Positions 30,445-40,885 of a DNA stretch of 64,000 nucleotides are shown here, piece after piece (within the stretch, counting starts at the first letter, position 1; the number at the start of each line of letters is the position of its first letter). The notes beneath the pieces are model-generated. The model was not told the origin of the DNA, did not search any database, and was given only the letters and a program-made list of their open reading frames with translations. Origin of the DNA: Chrysophaeum taylorii (taxonomy: Eukaryota; Sar; Pelagophyceae; Pelagomonadales; Pelagomonadaceae); contig JAQMWT010000114.1 in the NCBI GenBank assembly GCA_029834535.1, forward strand, positions 1 to 64,000, in the 5' to 3' direction. A program made the position numbers and the translations under genes.

Positions 30445-30842
30445 CCAGAGAGCTACACTAATTTGTGTGCGACCTGGAACATTTTCACACCTACCCCTAC
30501 ACGATGGTTTTCTCTCCGTAATACGGCTTTCCCTCTTTCTTCCTTTCCCTTACCCTTCCGCCCCTTTTCTTTCACGACTATGAAGAACCCAGTCTGAAGC
30601 TCTTTTCCAACATGGAGTAGGCCTCCAGGTGCGTACCGTCGGGTACGGGGTTTTCTGTTTAATTAACAGAGACTTCGTTCCCCGTTGTCAGTGTAAACGC
30701 TTCTATGGGACCTAATGTCCTTAAGGAGTTAGGGCCGAAATCCCTACCTTGTGTAGTAACATGTGACAAGCGGAATGGTCTGTACACGCCTAAGACTGCA
30801 CGCAGTCTCTACCATGTACCCGGAGAGGGTCAAATCTCTCCA
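30445..30842 (+). repeat. 3' LTR of CopL L2
   Basis: 398 bases, CCAGAGAGC...CTCTCCA. Its outer end touches the integrase of the oppositely oriented L3 at 30843. Confidence 0.88.
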
Positions 30843-32270
30843 ATTTCATGATTAAAGACATGTAAGTAAGGGGGAAACGCAGACATATTAATACCATGTT
30901 CCACACGGAAGGCGGTTGTAACATGCTGGGATAAATAGGGTTTAAAGGAATCACTATAAATTTGTTTTAGTTGTACATGAACATAAGTAGAGCAAAAATT
31001 GCGGACAAACTCAAGGGCGTTACAAAATTCGCTGGAGTTAGTGTTACGACAAAAGTACACTAACAGAAATTTAGAAACGAGACATTTGAAGACAATAATA
31101 TGTCGAAAGGATCCCCATTCCGAGAGCACAGAGACGTAACCACCGTCACATGCCCAAGCTTCACCAGGTTGAAAAATTTTTTCGAATGATGGTTGCTTGA
31201 TAAGGTGGTGTGGATGAGGAAAGCGTTTTTTTATGAATCGTGCAATCCACACAGAACTTACGGTAGGGTACGTCAGATGGGTGGTGTCCAGGACTGGCAA
31301 TAACCTGAACAGCTTTTATGGCTTGAGAATCACTGGAATGGTGAATGTTGTGAAAGTTAGTAGCTCGCTGTTGCGCATCTCGAAATGCAAGGGTGCCCCT
31401 GGCATGGACTTTCTTATCGAAGGATGCATGCTTCTCATGGAGCTGTCTTGGCGTTTTGAGGGGTATTTGTTTTTCTTTAGTAGGAGATGACATATCTGCG
31501 GAAAGGATGTTAGAGAGGAAAGCATGAGCTACTGAATCAGTATGAAAAGAGGTAAGTTCGTGGTTAGACGTGATAGTATCACAACATAAGAGTTTTTTAT
31601 TGGAGATGTAGAACATAGTAATGGAACTCTGGTGTAATGTTAAAGATGTATCTGTTGGGAATATATTTGTGAAGAAAGTTGACCTATAGTTTTTGGTTAG
31701 AGGAGCGTGATCAGGGTCAAACGATGGTGATAGCGCTAATGTACGCAAGTCGCAAACAAGCTGACATAAGTGTTTATAAATAGTATGATATGTTCCAGCT
31801 GGAATAGCATTTGCGATGATATCACAACATAGGTCAGGGGACAACGACAAAAGAAAATTGATTTGGTACGTTGTGAAATTATTGGCGCGTGCCAATTCGC
31901 GAGTCGAGTAGTGTCGGATGCGATCGAGTCGTGGATCGTACACGAGCATATTAGCAAATCCACGAATGGTAGGAGTGGGAGTATATATAGAGTGAACTTT
32001 GGCACCCATCATCCTGTCGCTTGATGTCATAAAGCCCAAATATCTGCTTTGGGACAAATGCATGTCACTTAAAGCAAATATTTTGTCGATAAATTCAAGA
32101 CGATTTTCCTGAGGGTAGAAGACAAAAGAATCGTGAAATACAGGAGAGGTATATGAAACCAGTGCTTGTACTAGAAGACGCGTGTCTTGATTTTCATTAT
32201 AATGGTATGCTTGGCAAAGCCAAAGAAAGCCGGTAACTGGTTCGAGAGAAGCAGTTTTATCGATTCCGGC
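30843..32270 (-). pseudogene. Gag-pre-integrase and integrase of L3 (fossil)
   Basis: Zinc segment: NIHHSSDSQ..., then FCVDCTIHKKT. Catalytic core: WACDGGYVSV (Asp), QIYSDSFKPY (Asp) and VFNHEIGEI (Glu), i.e. the D,D,E arrangement of retroviral-type integrase. The C-terminal third is absent at the junction. Broken. Confidence 0.75.
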
Positions 32271-32503
32271 ATCGTGTGTTAAAAAAAAAAGGAGTAGGTT
32301 TCGCCAAAAGCATTTATGTGTGTTTGGTATTTAGAAGAGGAGTTAGAAACTGTTATGTCTCCGCCTGTATGTCTTCCACCAGTGATGTAAATGATAGATG
32401 AAGTAGAGGATTTATTTAGGAATAACCTGTGAGATGGTTGGTTAGATTCGATAGTTGTAATACGAAAGGGCACAGGTAATGTGATGGATTTAGGGAATAA
32501 TCG

Positions 32504-32867
32504 CTTACTCTGATCGCCGACTGCGGTTGCGATGGAGGACGGTGCCTCGTGCATCCTGAGCCTTGCGAGGGCATCCGCCCTCCCGGCGTAGGTTGGCACC
32601 TATTCGCCTCCCGGGCGGGCCGGTTGGCAGCCGGAACGTTCGCATTGGGACGGGGTATGGCCGGGGGGCGCAGACGGAAGGTTATCGACGAGTTGGTTGT
32701 CAGTCACATCGCGGTCTCCTCGTCGCATGGCGACAAGCTTGATGGTCACTCTCCGCCGACCGACCTTTCGGCGCTCCTCGTCTACAGGCCCGTGATTCCG
32801 GACTGGCACCTGTCGGTCCGGCCTGGCTCCCATGCTCGGGAGAGGTCTGAAGTTAGTTAGTTAGTTA
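32504..32867 (+). mobile_element. SINE-like element, copy 3 (full length)
   Basis: Inserted on the plus strand of L3 with duplication GGGAATAATCG (32493-32503, 32868-32878). The empty site is present in L1 near 6078-6090. Tail (TTAG)n. Confidence 0.88.
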
Positions 32868-32878
32868 GGGAATAATCG

Positions 32879-33722
32879 TCCCATAATATTATAGAGGAGC
32901 ACAAAAGCTTTGAGTTCAATAGGGGATCTCATGCAAGCAAGTGGTTTTCTTGAATTAGTCAAGAATCCCAGGCGAAAATTATAAATGCCTTCCATTTCAT
33001 CTTGACTGGGATGTTCGACTGTTTTATTAGAGTGCAGACGAAGGAGCAGCATAGTTAAGGTTTCGAGCTCAGTCACATTTAAGCGCACGGATCCGGTACG
33101 ACTAAAAAATGTTATAGGTTTTAGGTGTGGACACACATGGTATGTCAGGAAAGACCTGCGTCCAAGGTTCGTCGACTATTAACTTGCGGCTAATGGAGTT
33201 AGCGTGGTCTGCAATATCCAGAAAAGAAATGATTCGTTTATTAGGCCATGAAAGCAGATCAAGAGGGCCGGTGTTACATTTGCGTGCGACGAGGATCCAT
33301 CTTTCTCTGGCTTGATAATCTCCACGTAAATAGCATGGAAATCGATCACACATGTCCACCGTATAGTGCATCGTTGAGAAGATGAGATTGGCAACTCGTA
33401 TATGAATCGGATAAGAAAACGAGACTAGCCCGCGCCGCAACGACGGGTCCTACAACGCGTGGGCTTTTTCCTTTTTTTGCGTGAGGGGACGAAAGGATGC
33501 CGACTTCACTATGGGGACTAGTTCCATCGCGACGATCTCGCGGCGTGGCGGCACATACTGCTTGAGTACAAATGAACATAGCTCAGCGATCCGTTGAGTA
33601 TGTCTTAGTACAAACTGAAACATAGTTAACGGCTCGTACGAACTTTCTTATCCGACCCTGATATTATGATCTTCGTATGATGCGGAGTGTGGCGGAGTCA
33701 TTCCCATGAAGAGAATGAGCGG
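32879..33722 (-). pseudogene. DNMT C-terminal part of L3 (fossil)
   Basis: Matches the second half of the L1 DNMT frame, including the FMGMTPP motif VI region near 33700 and YQARERWILVARK near 33300. It is interrupted by the MITE and separated from its N-terminal part by the Ty3 element. Confidence 0.75.
33406..33659 (+). mobile_element. MITE with AGGGTCGGATAAGAAA-type ends, copy 3
   Basis: Independent insertion in L3. The empty site GTATATGATCTTCG is seen in L1 at 6608-6621. Flanks TATATGA and TATTATGA look like an imperfect 7-8 base duplication, which would suit a hAT-type element. The outer AGG of the left terminus is lacking. Confidence 0.8.
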
Positions 33723-34045
33723 TGCGGCAGGAAAGGTTTATGCGCGCCGACTTCTTACCCTGCTTCGACGGTGCCCTCGACGTCTCGAGGGTGCCGAGCG
33801 GGTTGAGGAGCGCTTCCTTCCTGTCGATCAACCTTCAAACTGTCCACGAGCTTCAATCCGAAGACTCGTGAAATGATTTACGGTTGAGATTAGTCGATTT
33901 GAAGAAGGGGAACGCCTGGTGCCGTTGTAATACGTGCGTTAGGGGTTGAAGTAGAGTCCAGTAAAAAGTCCAGTAGACGGGAAATGGGGTAGAGAACTCG
34001 ATAGAACTAAAGGGTAAGGATGGCGATGTGAGGGTTACCGCCACA
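33723..34045 (-). repeat. 3' LTR of Ty3 element T1
   Basis: 323 bases, matching both ends of the 476-base LTR at 42477-42952. The shared parts differ at few positions. Upstream on the minus strand lies a purine-rich AGCAGGGGAG, a plausible polypurine tract. Confidence 0.85.
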
Positions 34046-34074
34046 GGACTCCCCTGCTTTGATAGGAGCTGTCC

Positions 34075-35565
34075 TCAGCGACGCTGGGGGCGCGATTGAA
34101 GCGAGCTTCGGCGCGGACCGTCGGGGGACGGGACTTGAGTGCGCGTCTGGTGAGCGCGTTGTTGAGCTTGGATTTGTTCTTGTTCTTGGCGCGCGCGATG
34201 CGCGAGGATATCTTTGACTCGCTGGACGATCGGTGGAGGAATCGATTTACCCTGGAGCTTGAACCGGGGAACCAGGACGTCGATCTTGTCCGGGGCGAAG
34301 TCGGTTACGCAAGGGGTGCACTGAGGCGTCAGCTTCTCGGGGCGAGTGAAGCTGCGGCCGAGTGCCGTCTTGAATTCCGCGCTCAGCGTGCGACCTTCAA
34401 GTGGCGAGGTCAGGTTGAAATACGATGGGTCGTCGTGCGGGCCCAAGTCGGATTAAAAATGGAGCGCGACTCTGTCATGAAGATCAACAGAATCCTCGAA
34501 AACCTCGGCGACATAAAGCTTCTTGCGCCAATCGGGGTCCCGGGCCGACGGGATGCGGAAAATGACGAGCTTGCCGCGCTCGTAATCGTCACGGAACCCG
34601 GGGCTCGGACGACGGATCGTGGCGTCGAGCGCGGGAGGCATAGATACCGGGGTGATCTGTTGGACCGATACGATTCGCTCTTCGGTGGCTCCGTAAACCG
34701 ACCGGATCTTGTACGAGACGGGTGATTGGCGCTCGGTGATGAGGAAAGGGCCATGCCATTCCGGTCGCAACTTGTTTTGGGACTGCGGAATGTACAGCAG
34801 CACATGTGAGTTGACGTTGTATTCGACGTCGACGTGCTCGGCGTCGTACGCGAGCTTCTGCGATTTCTTGGCCTGCTCATGTGCTTTTGCGACGACCTTC
34901 GAGTAGTACTGGAGGTTTTGCTTGATCTCCAGGAGCGCGTCTGATCGGGGTCGCGGCAGAACAGGATCCGGTTGAACTAACAATGTGTAGTCTGTGGGCA
35001 ACATCGGCTGCCGGTTCAGGCGCAACATGAATGGGGAGATTTGCGTGCCGGGAATGAACTTTCGGTTGTAGCAGAACAACACGTACCGGACGAAGGCCGG
35101 CCAGTCGGTGATGCTGCGCCTTTCAAGGTGGCGGGCCCGGAGGAACGCCTTGAGGAGTCGATTGACTTGCTCCGCGGGGTTCGCTTGGGCGTGGTATGGT
35201 CTCGGCGTCCTGTGCTTTCGGCCGGCCCGGAACGCTATGGCGTCCTCTTGCGGCGGGTTCGGCCCTCTGTCTGCAACCAACTGATCGTTGAGCGGACGTA
35301 AGTCGACGGCCGCGCGGGGAGCGTTAGATGTCCCGAGCTCGGCCCCTTTCTTAGGAAGCATGAAGATCGGGAACCCCCGAGGGGAGTTGGCGGGTCTTAC
35401 GACTCCGTCTCGGCGCCATTCGGAAATCTGCTTGCGAAGATAGTCGATCTTGGCTGGAGCGAGGCGTACGGCGACGTCTCGATGGGCTTTGGGTTCGCGT
35501 CTTTGAATCGGAGGGACACCGGTCGAGGGTCCACGGTCCTCATAATGGGATCGAAGGAGGCCCAA
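34075..35565 (-). pseudogene. Pol remnant of T1: RT start and integrase end (fossil)
   Basis: The front part carries the Ty3-type RT entry (GVVRPANSPRGFPIFMLPKK, AAVDLRPLND). The back part carries the integrase end (YHAQANPAEQVNRLLKAFLR, FCYNRKFIPGTQISPFMLR) and the HGPFLITERQSPVSYKI module typical of gypsy integrase C-termini. A Gln/Arg-rich tail follows. Catalytic RT and RNase H motifs are absent. Broken. Confidence 0.75.
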
Positions 35566-36355
35566 GAGTATCGAACGCAGTGCGCCAACATGAGTTTGGC
35601 ATCTTCGTCCAGGTGAGGGTTATTCGGGATGCCTAGCTCCTCGACGGCCTTGTCCACTTCTTTCGTGGGGTTCTTGACGACCATGGCCTCGTTCCCTTTC
35701 AGATGGTTGGGCTGTTGCGGTAGCGGTGCGCCGTCTTCGTCCCGGGGTGCGTTTTTCCATGGCACGTCAAACCATTCCTCGTACTTGAACCGGGCGAGCT
35801 CTTTGGTCTTGTCGCTCGTTGGTTCCTTGGTTTTCCGTCCCTTGGTTTGACTTTCAAGGTTGCATCGTTTTTGCTCGCGCGGGTGCCCCCTTGGGAAGAT
35901 GAGTGCATCGTCCCTGATGCAGCGGGCTTCGGAGCGGTCAAAGAAAGGTCCGGTGGTTGCCATTTCGATTTATCCTGGAGGTCGCGGTTCGGCACCCAGT
36001 GAATTGCGCGAGTTGAAACGTTCACGAGGGCGCGTCGGGGCGCGGGTGCGATGGTTCCCACGCGGACGGGGGCGGAGGGGACGCGCTCGATGATGTATGT
36101 TTCAGAGGGTCTGTCGGTGGGTACGACTACGTTCGGGCGCGCGATTCCAACGTTGCGGAGCGGGGGCGGGAGTGCGTTGTGTGCGTGAAGGGCGATGTAT
36201 GCCATGGAAGACGGGGGTATCACGGCCGCTAGATGCTTCATTCGGTCCGTGACTGTGAGGTGACCCCATGCGAGATCGCTCGGCATTGTGAGAGCCTCCG
36301 CGAGCATCTCTATTTTGAGTGCTTTGGTGTCCGATGGCGTGGGTCCTGTTCGCAC
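35566..36355 (-). pseudogene. DNMT-RT linker of T1 (fossil)
   Basis: Coding-like segments (MLAEALTMPSDLAWGHLTVT; YIALHAHNALPPPL; GIPNNPHLDEDAKLMLAHC) without a recognised domain. The last one resembles the stretch that precedes RT in gypsy polyproteins. Broken. Confidence 0.4.
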
Positions 36356-37018
36356 TCAGTTCCGCGTGATAGTGTATATCGGTGCTGTGGCCTCTCGGAT
36401 GCATCCAAAGTTGTTGCTCTGGATGAGAGGCTGTGTAGGGTCGAGTCCGAGTTTGGCGGCGAAGGTATCTTGAATAGTGCCGCAGGTTTTGGGACGTCGG
36501 ATGAGCTCGAGAGGCCAGCTCGTGATGATCATGCGCCGACGGGTGCTCATGAGGTCCGGCGTCGTTGTCCACAGGTCGACGACGGTGATGAACCCTTGCC
36601 TCAGCGTGATTCTCGAGCGGATGGAAGGTTCCTGCTCGATGATCCAGCGTCCTACTCCGGAGAGCTGAAAAAGCTTGATGATCCAATTGGTTGCGGAGAC
36701 TCCTTTCCCAGCGTCGCGGGCCGTAAGGTTGCACAGGGAGGAATGGACGCATGGTGGCGTGCCAACGAAGAGGGCCATGGGCCATAGGCTTTCATGCAAG
36801 TAACCCTTGACCAAAGACAGGACCCTGTCATACCGACCGCCGAGGGTGTGCTGGACGACAGGTATTCCTGGAAAATTTCTCTCATGGATTTCTTTGGCGG
36901 TGTCGGATGCGTCGATGACGAGCACGACCTTGTACGCGTTTCCGAACCATTCGTTGCTCCGGTATATACCCTGGGTGCCTCCTCCAATCCCACCGAAGAA
37001 CATTACTACGGGCGTCAC
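36356..37018 (-). CDS. DNMT-like C5 cytosine methyltransferase domain of Ty3 T1
   Basis: A 220-residue open frame. Motif I-like MFFGGIGGGTQG (residues 6-17), an acidic VIDAS (34-38), motif IV-like GTPPC (86-90) with the candidate catalytic cysteine, a motif VI position reading IIEQEP (126-131), and motif VIII-like MSTRRRMIIT (157-166). It lies between the protease ORF and RT of a gypsy element. Gypsy elements with DNMT are known from charophyte algae. Relationship to those is untested. Compared with full DNMTs it is short, and the C-terminal target-recognition part is not evident. Confidence 0.75.
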   Translation of the reverse strand: MTPVVMFFGGIGGGTQGIYRSNEWFGNAYKVVLVIDASDTAKEIHERNFPGIPVVQHTLGGRYDRVLSLVKGYLHESLWPMALFVGTPPCVHSSLCNLTARDAGKGVSATNWIIKLFQLSGVGRWIIEQEPSIRSRITLRQGFITVVDLWTTTPDLMSTRRRMIITSWPLELIRRPKTCGTIQDTFAAKLGLDPTQPLIQSNNFGCIREATAPIYTITRN

Positions 37019-37083
37019 GTTCTCTGGGATCCAGGAGAGCGCCTGGTGCTTGTCGATGATCGCTTGTTCAGCGGTTCGAGACT

Positions 37084-37605
37084 TCAGCGCTTCTTGCGTC
37101 TGTGGGGCTTGCAGTCACTGCTTGATTGATGATGTTCGAAGTGCTTGACCGTCTGTTTCTCCGGGGTCTGGAGTTGGGTAGCTGGTGATCGAGACCGTAA
37201 AGGAGGCCGTGCCCTCGTGCTCGCTTCTGTGCGGGTTTCCGAGGTCGGCGCTTGGCAATGGGGCTGCCACCCGATCTTCTCTTGGCAGTTGACGACTTCT
37301 CCCCGTGCAAGCTCTTGACCTGGGAGGATCGATATCGGCGTGTCGTCAATCGACGATATGGCCACCGCGGCCGCAGTTGGGTCGGAGCGGTCATGTGTCG
37401 AGCAGGTTCCGGCGACGACGCCGATGTGCTCTAGGCTCGGCGCAACGGCGACGAAGGCTTCTCCGGGCTTCAGCGCTTGGCTCAGCTTGACCGGGATGTT
37501 GTGGGTTCGACCGGGGTCGATGCGCTGGGAGCCGGTCGCGAACGCTCGGATCTCGGGCGCGGACGTTTTCGGGTCGTTGCTCGGCATAGACGGGTCCTCG
37601 GCCAA
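37084..37605 (-). pseudogene. Protease-DNMT linker of T1 (fossil)
   Basis: Reads IPVKLSQALKPGEAFVAV, HIGVVAG and SSIDDTPISILPGQELA. This is the beta-rich segment commonly found after protease in gypsy pol (substrate-like I.N....I.L..G..L). No catalytic role. Ends just before the DNMT frame. Confidence 0.45.
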
Positions 37606-37639
37606 GGTTACGGCTGCCGAAGCTCGCTGAGGATCCTCT

Positions 37640-40600
37640 TCAGCGATCCTCTTCAGCGAGCAGTGGTGGCAGAGCTCTCTTGCGACTTTGACTCCGACTC
37701 TGCGCCAGCGCTTGCCCCCGGAAACCGTAAATTGGCGCTACGACGGGGTGTGTTTCGTAGGCTGCCCGATAGAGAATGGCGGGTGACCGAACGATCTCCC
37801 CCGCGTACGGGAGCTCCTTCATCTGGAAGACTGTTTGGGTTCGCGAGAAGGAAATTCGGTCTGGGGGGTAATCCACGATAGCGCCCAAGGCTCGAATGTC
37901 GCGGGCTCCCAGCAGAAACTGTTTATTGGTGTCTGCCACGATTGCGACTACCGGCACGGCCATTTCGTCCGAGACGGATATTCGCAGGGCGATCCACTCT
38001 GAAATCGAGGTCGTGTTCTTTCCCGATCCGAAGAGCGTGCGCTCGAAAGGCAGCTTGCCGCTGTCCAGTAACATGCCTCGCTTCCTCATCAGGCGCGCGA
38101 GGTCGCGACAGATGTAGGTGACGTCGGCCATTCCGTCCACACCGATCACTGTGGCATACGATGAGTCGCCTGGCTTATTGAACACGTGGATGGGCATGAA
38201 CGTCACGCTACCGGCTTCCCAGCAATTAAGGACGCGCAGGTCTCTGCCGATCGTTTCGGTGTCGATGGGGGCGAAAGAGGAGTGCATGCGCATGGCTTCG
38301 TCCTCCGTCCCTGCCATCGGCATCGATACGTGCGCGCGTCCCGCGAAGAATCGGTGGGCTATCGACCACCGGCTCTGTCGGCTCGCTCGCGGATCGGCGG
38401 GTAGCTCTTGGATTCTCCGCTGTAACCGACGGCCTCTTTCTTCGCGCTCTCGGACCGGAAGGTCGGGAAATCTTCGTTCCTCGTCTTTCCGAGGCTCCTT
38501 TCGTTCTTCGGGTGGCTCGGGCTCCTTATCGATTGCCTTCTCTTCGTTTTGAAGAGGGGGGACTCTGCCACCGTCTGGGGTCTTATTTCGGTTTCGTGCC
38601 GGGGGGTCGGTTCGCTCGGGACTCTTCTTGTTCCAGAGCCGCTTGACTCTCGTCCCCCTCCTCGACCCTCGGCGCGGAGGTCTTAATCTGGCGCTTCTTA
38701 TCCGCGTGCGGGACGCTTTCGATCCGTGAACTTCCTCGAGGCTTCTCTCTTCCCGAGCTTCGCGCGGGGGTCCCCTGTCGGTTTCGGCTGTTTGTTCCGA
38801 TCCTTTGCGCGGGGTTCCCTTGTCGGTTTCGGCTGTTTGTTCCGATCCTTCCGGTTCCGGCGTCTTCGGTTCCTGGGCGGGTTCCTCGACTGGTGGCGAC
38901 TCGCTGTTTCCGCTGCCGATATCGCGGCCGGGTCCGCGGCGGGTACCCCCTTGGGGAGAGTGCGGCGTCGCCCTCGACGTTGAATCGGGGTTGATATCGT
39001 TCTCGGGCGTGCTGCCGTCGTCGTCATGGTCGTTTCTGTCGGACGCGTCGCCGTCCGCATCCGTCGGGTTTTGTCGGTGCGGGTCCGCGAATGCTTGGAG
39101 AAGGGCATCTGTTATTGCTGTGGCGGTTGCGGGTCTGCGCGGATGACTGAATAGGGCAGGGAACAATTCTCCGGGTTGACTTTCCCGTTCGTCCGAACTG
39201 CCGACGTCCGAATCGGTGTCATCGTCGATGAGGGCGGTGAGTTCCTCATTGACGGCGGCGTGTTGATTTGCCTCCGGTGATCCCGTTCGGTTAGCGTCGG
39301 TGTCGGAGTCGTCGTCGCTGTCGGACACGTTCTCGACGAGGTCGGAGACGTCCGTGTCCGACTCGTGCGGGACGTGCGTGGTGGCGGCGCTGATTCGACT
39401 GGCAACATCCTCTGGGGCGTGCGAACTCGAAGTTTCGGAAGTGTCGCTGGCGACCGAGGATGTTGCGTCCGACTCGTACCGTCTCCGCTCGAGGTCGGCG
39501 GCGTTTCGGAGGTTCGACTCAACTAAAAGCGATAGCGCGTTCTCCCCGGGATCTGGCCGATCGGCATCGGGCACCTGGGAGGTTAGCGACTGCGGGTTGA
39601 CCGTTCGCTCCGAATCGACGTCCGCTTCGGGTGGTCCGGCATTTTCCTCGTGCACGAGCGGAGCTCCTAGCGAGGTGAGCTTGGCCTGTGCGATTGCGAT
39701 CTCTGCTTGCATTTTGTCGAGCTCATCCTCTGGGACCACGTCGAGAGCAGTTGGAGAGGCGAACGTCGAGTCGGCCGGGGCGGTCATCACGCTCGGCTTC
39801 GGCGGTGGCTCGCTCGGTGGTGTCACTGGGGGCACGAAAACCGGCTGCGGTGCTTCAAAAAACTCTCCGTCGGTGCAGCTGGCCGACCCGAGGGACGTGG
39901 CGTCGGTGAAGGAGCATCCGGCGGTTCCGTCCCTAGATTGAGGCCCAAAGAAAGACCCCGCGTAGTCCATCGAAGATTTTGTGCTCGAACTCGAGGAGTT
40001 TCGCGCTGCGAACATGCGCTCGACGATCGCTTCGACCTGGTTGACCTGCACCACGCCAGCGTCCGGCGAGGAGGTGGCGTTCGCATTCGCGGGCGGTCGT
40101 CTGTCGCCGTAGGGTCGTGCTGCTCTCTGCTCTCTCTTCCAGGCTCCGTAAGGGATGGGTTCTTGTCCCTGCCGTCGCCGCGCTTTCATCGCTTGCTTGT
40201 ACGCGTTCGGGCGCGGGCATCGGAGGGAACCATCCGCGTTTCGCGTATGGTCGATCTTGTAGTTTCCGCAGTCGCACATCTTCCGCATCCATGCGTCCTT
40301 GTTTCGCATACTGGGCCTCGGATCATCGTCTACCTCTGGCTCTTCCTGTTGCGTCGCGTATGCGCCGGGTTTCTTGCGGTCGTGCGGGTTGCGTGGCGGC
40401 GGGTCGGTGGTTTTACCGGGGTGCGCCTTCTGCCACGCGTTGAACTGGATCTCGTGCCGGAGGATTAGACTTTGTACATCGGAGAAGGTGTTGTACTGAC
40501 TAGGTTGGTCGCACCGCGCCATATGAATCTTTTGTTGCAGCTTTGTCGATGCCAAACCGGCGATCATTTGGTGAATCATCTCGATGCTATCCATCGACGT

Positions 40601-40885
40601 TCCCGTCAACGCGGTATAGGCCGTAGCCTCCTTCTGCAGCGACTTGAGGTAGGTCAGGACCCAAGATTCGCCCTCCTTCCTCGGCGTGGTGGCCTGCGTG
40701 ATGTTCCGGACCTTGTGGAAGGCTTCCTCCGGTCGCGGCGCGGGCCTGCAGGCTTGGCGGAGCTGCTGGAGGATCCGCTGGAGAGGTTCACGTCGCGAAG
40801 CTGTCGGATCTGTTCCTTGTACGGCGTTTGGCTGTCGGCGTGGAATTGCAGATAGAACGACTCGGGGTGGCCGAACGAGGTACAC
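37640..40885 (-). CDS. Capsid/nucleocapsid and protease ORF of T1 (fossil)
   Basis: 1081 codons. Residues about 70-160 look like a gypsy capsid C-terminal domain (SWVLTYLKSLQKEATAYTAL...IHQMIAGLASTKL). A Cys-rich knuckle-like CDCGNYKIDHTRNADG...RC follows. Then there is a very long acidic and Arg/Glu-rich low-complexity region. Near the C-terminus is an aspartic-protease-like unit: VIGVDGMADVTYI in the active-site place and FLLGARDIRALGAIVD as the distal ILG-type motif. The 5' end overlaps the gag frame at 40654-41991. Confidence 0.65.
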   Translation of the reverse strand: MYLVRPPRVVLSAIPRRQPNAVQGTDPTASRREPLQRILQQLRQACRPAPRPEEAFHKVRNITQATTPRKEGESWVLTYLKSLQKEATAYTALTGTSMDSIEMIHQMIAGLASTKLQQKIHMARCDQPSQYNTFSDVQSLILRHEIQFNAWQKAHPGKTTDPPPRNPHDRKKPGAYATQQEEPEVDDDPRPSMRNKDAWMRKMCDCGNYKIDHTRNADGSLRCPRPNAYKQAMKARRRQGQEPIPYGAWKREQRAARPYGDRRPPANANATSSPDAGVVQVNQVEAIVERMFAARNSSSSSTKSSMDYAGSFFGPQSRDGTAGCSFTDATSLGSASCTDGEFFEAPQPVFVPPVTPPSEPPPKPSVMTAPADSTFASPTALDVVPEDELDKMQAEIAIAQAKLTSLGAPLVHEENAGPPEADVDSERTVNPQSLTSQVPDADRPDPGENALSLLVESNLRNAADLERRRYESDATSSVASDTSETSSSHAPEDVASRISAATTHVPHESDTDVSDLVENVSDSDDDSDTDANRTGSPEANQHAAVNEELTALIDDDTDSDVGSSDERESQPGELFPALFSHPRRPATATAITDALLQAFADPHRQNPTDADGDASDRNDHDDDGSTPENDINPDSTSRATPHSPQGGTRRGPGRDIGSGNSESPPVEEPAQEPKTPEPEGSEQTAETDKGTPRKGSEQTAETDRGPPREAREERSLEEVHGSKASRTRIRSARLRPPRRGSRRGTRVKRLWNKKSPERTDPPARNRNKTPDGGRVPPLQNEEKAIDKEPEPPEERKEPRKDEERRFPDLPVREREERGRRLQRRIQELPADPRASRQSRWSIAHRFFAGRAHVSMPMAGTEDEAMRMHSSFAPIDTETIGRDLRVLNCWEAGSVTFMPIHVFNKPGDSSYATVIGVDGMADVTYICRDLARLMRKRGMLLDSGKLPFERTLFGSGKNTTSISEWIALRISVSDEMAVPVVAIVADTNKQFLLGARDIRALGAIVDYPPDRISFSRTQTVFQMKELPYAGEIVRSPAILYRAAYETHPVVAPIYGFRGQALAQSRSQSRKRALPPLLAEEDR

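Larger units (their letters stand above)
25653..30842 (+). mobile_element. CopL copia element L2, 3' half (fossil)
   Basis: Begins abruptly within the integrase-RT linker and runs through RT, RNase H, a 3' ORF, a polypurine tract and the 3' LTR (30445-30842). No 5' part in place. Broken by a few breaks. The A/T content and codon use differ clearly from the GC-richer CopS sequence on its left. Confidence 0.82.

Noticed and set aside
37640-40885. Host nuclear protein with acidic low-complexity repeats
   Set aside because: It lies between LTRs and contains capsid-like, knuckle-like and protease-like segments in retroelement order.
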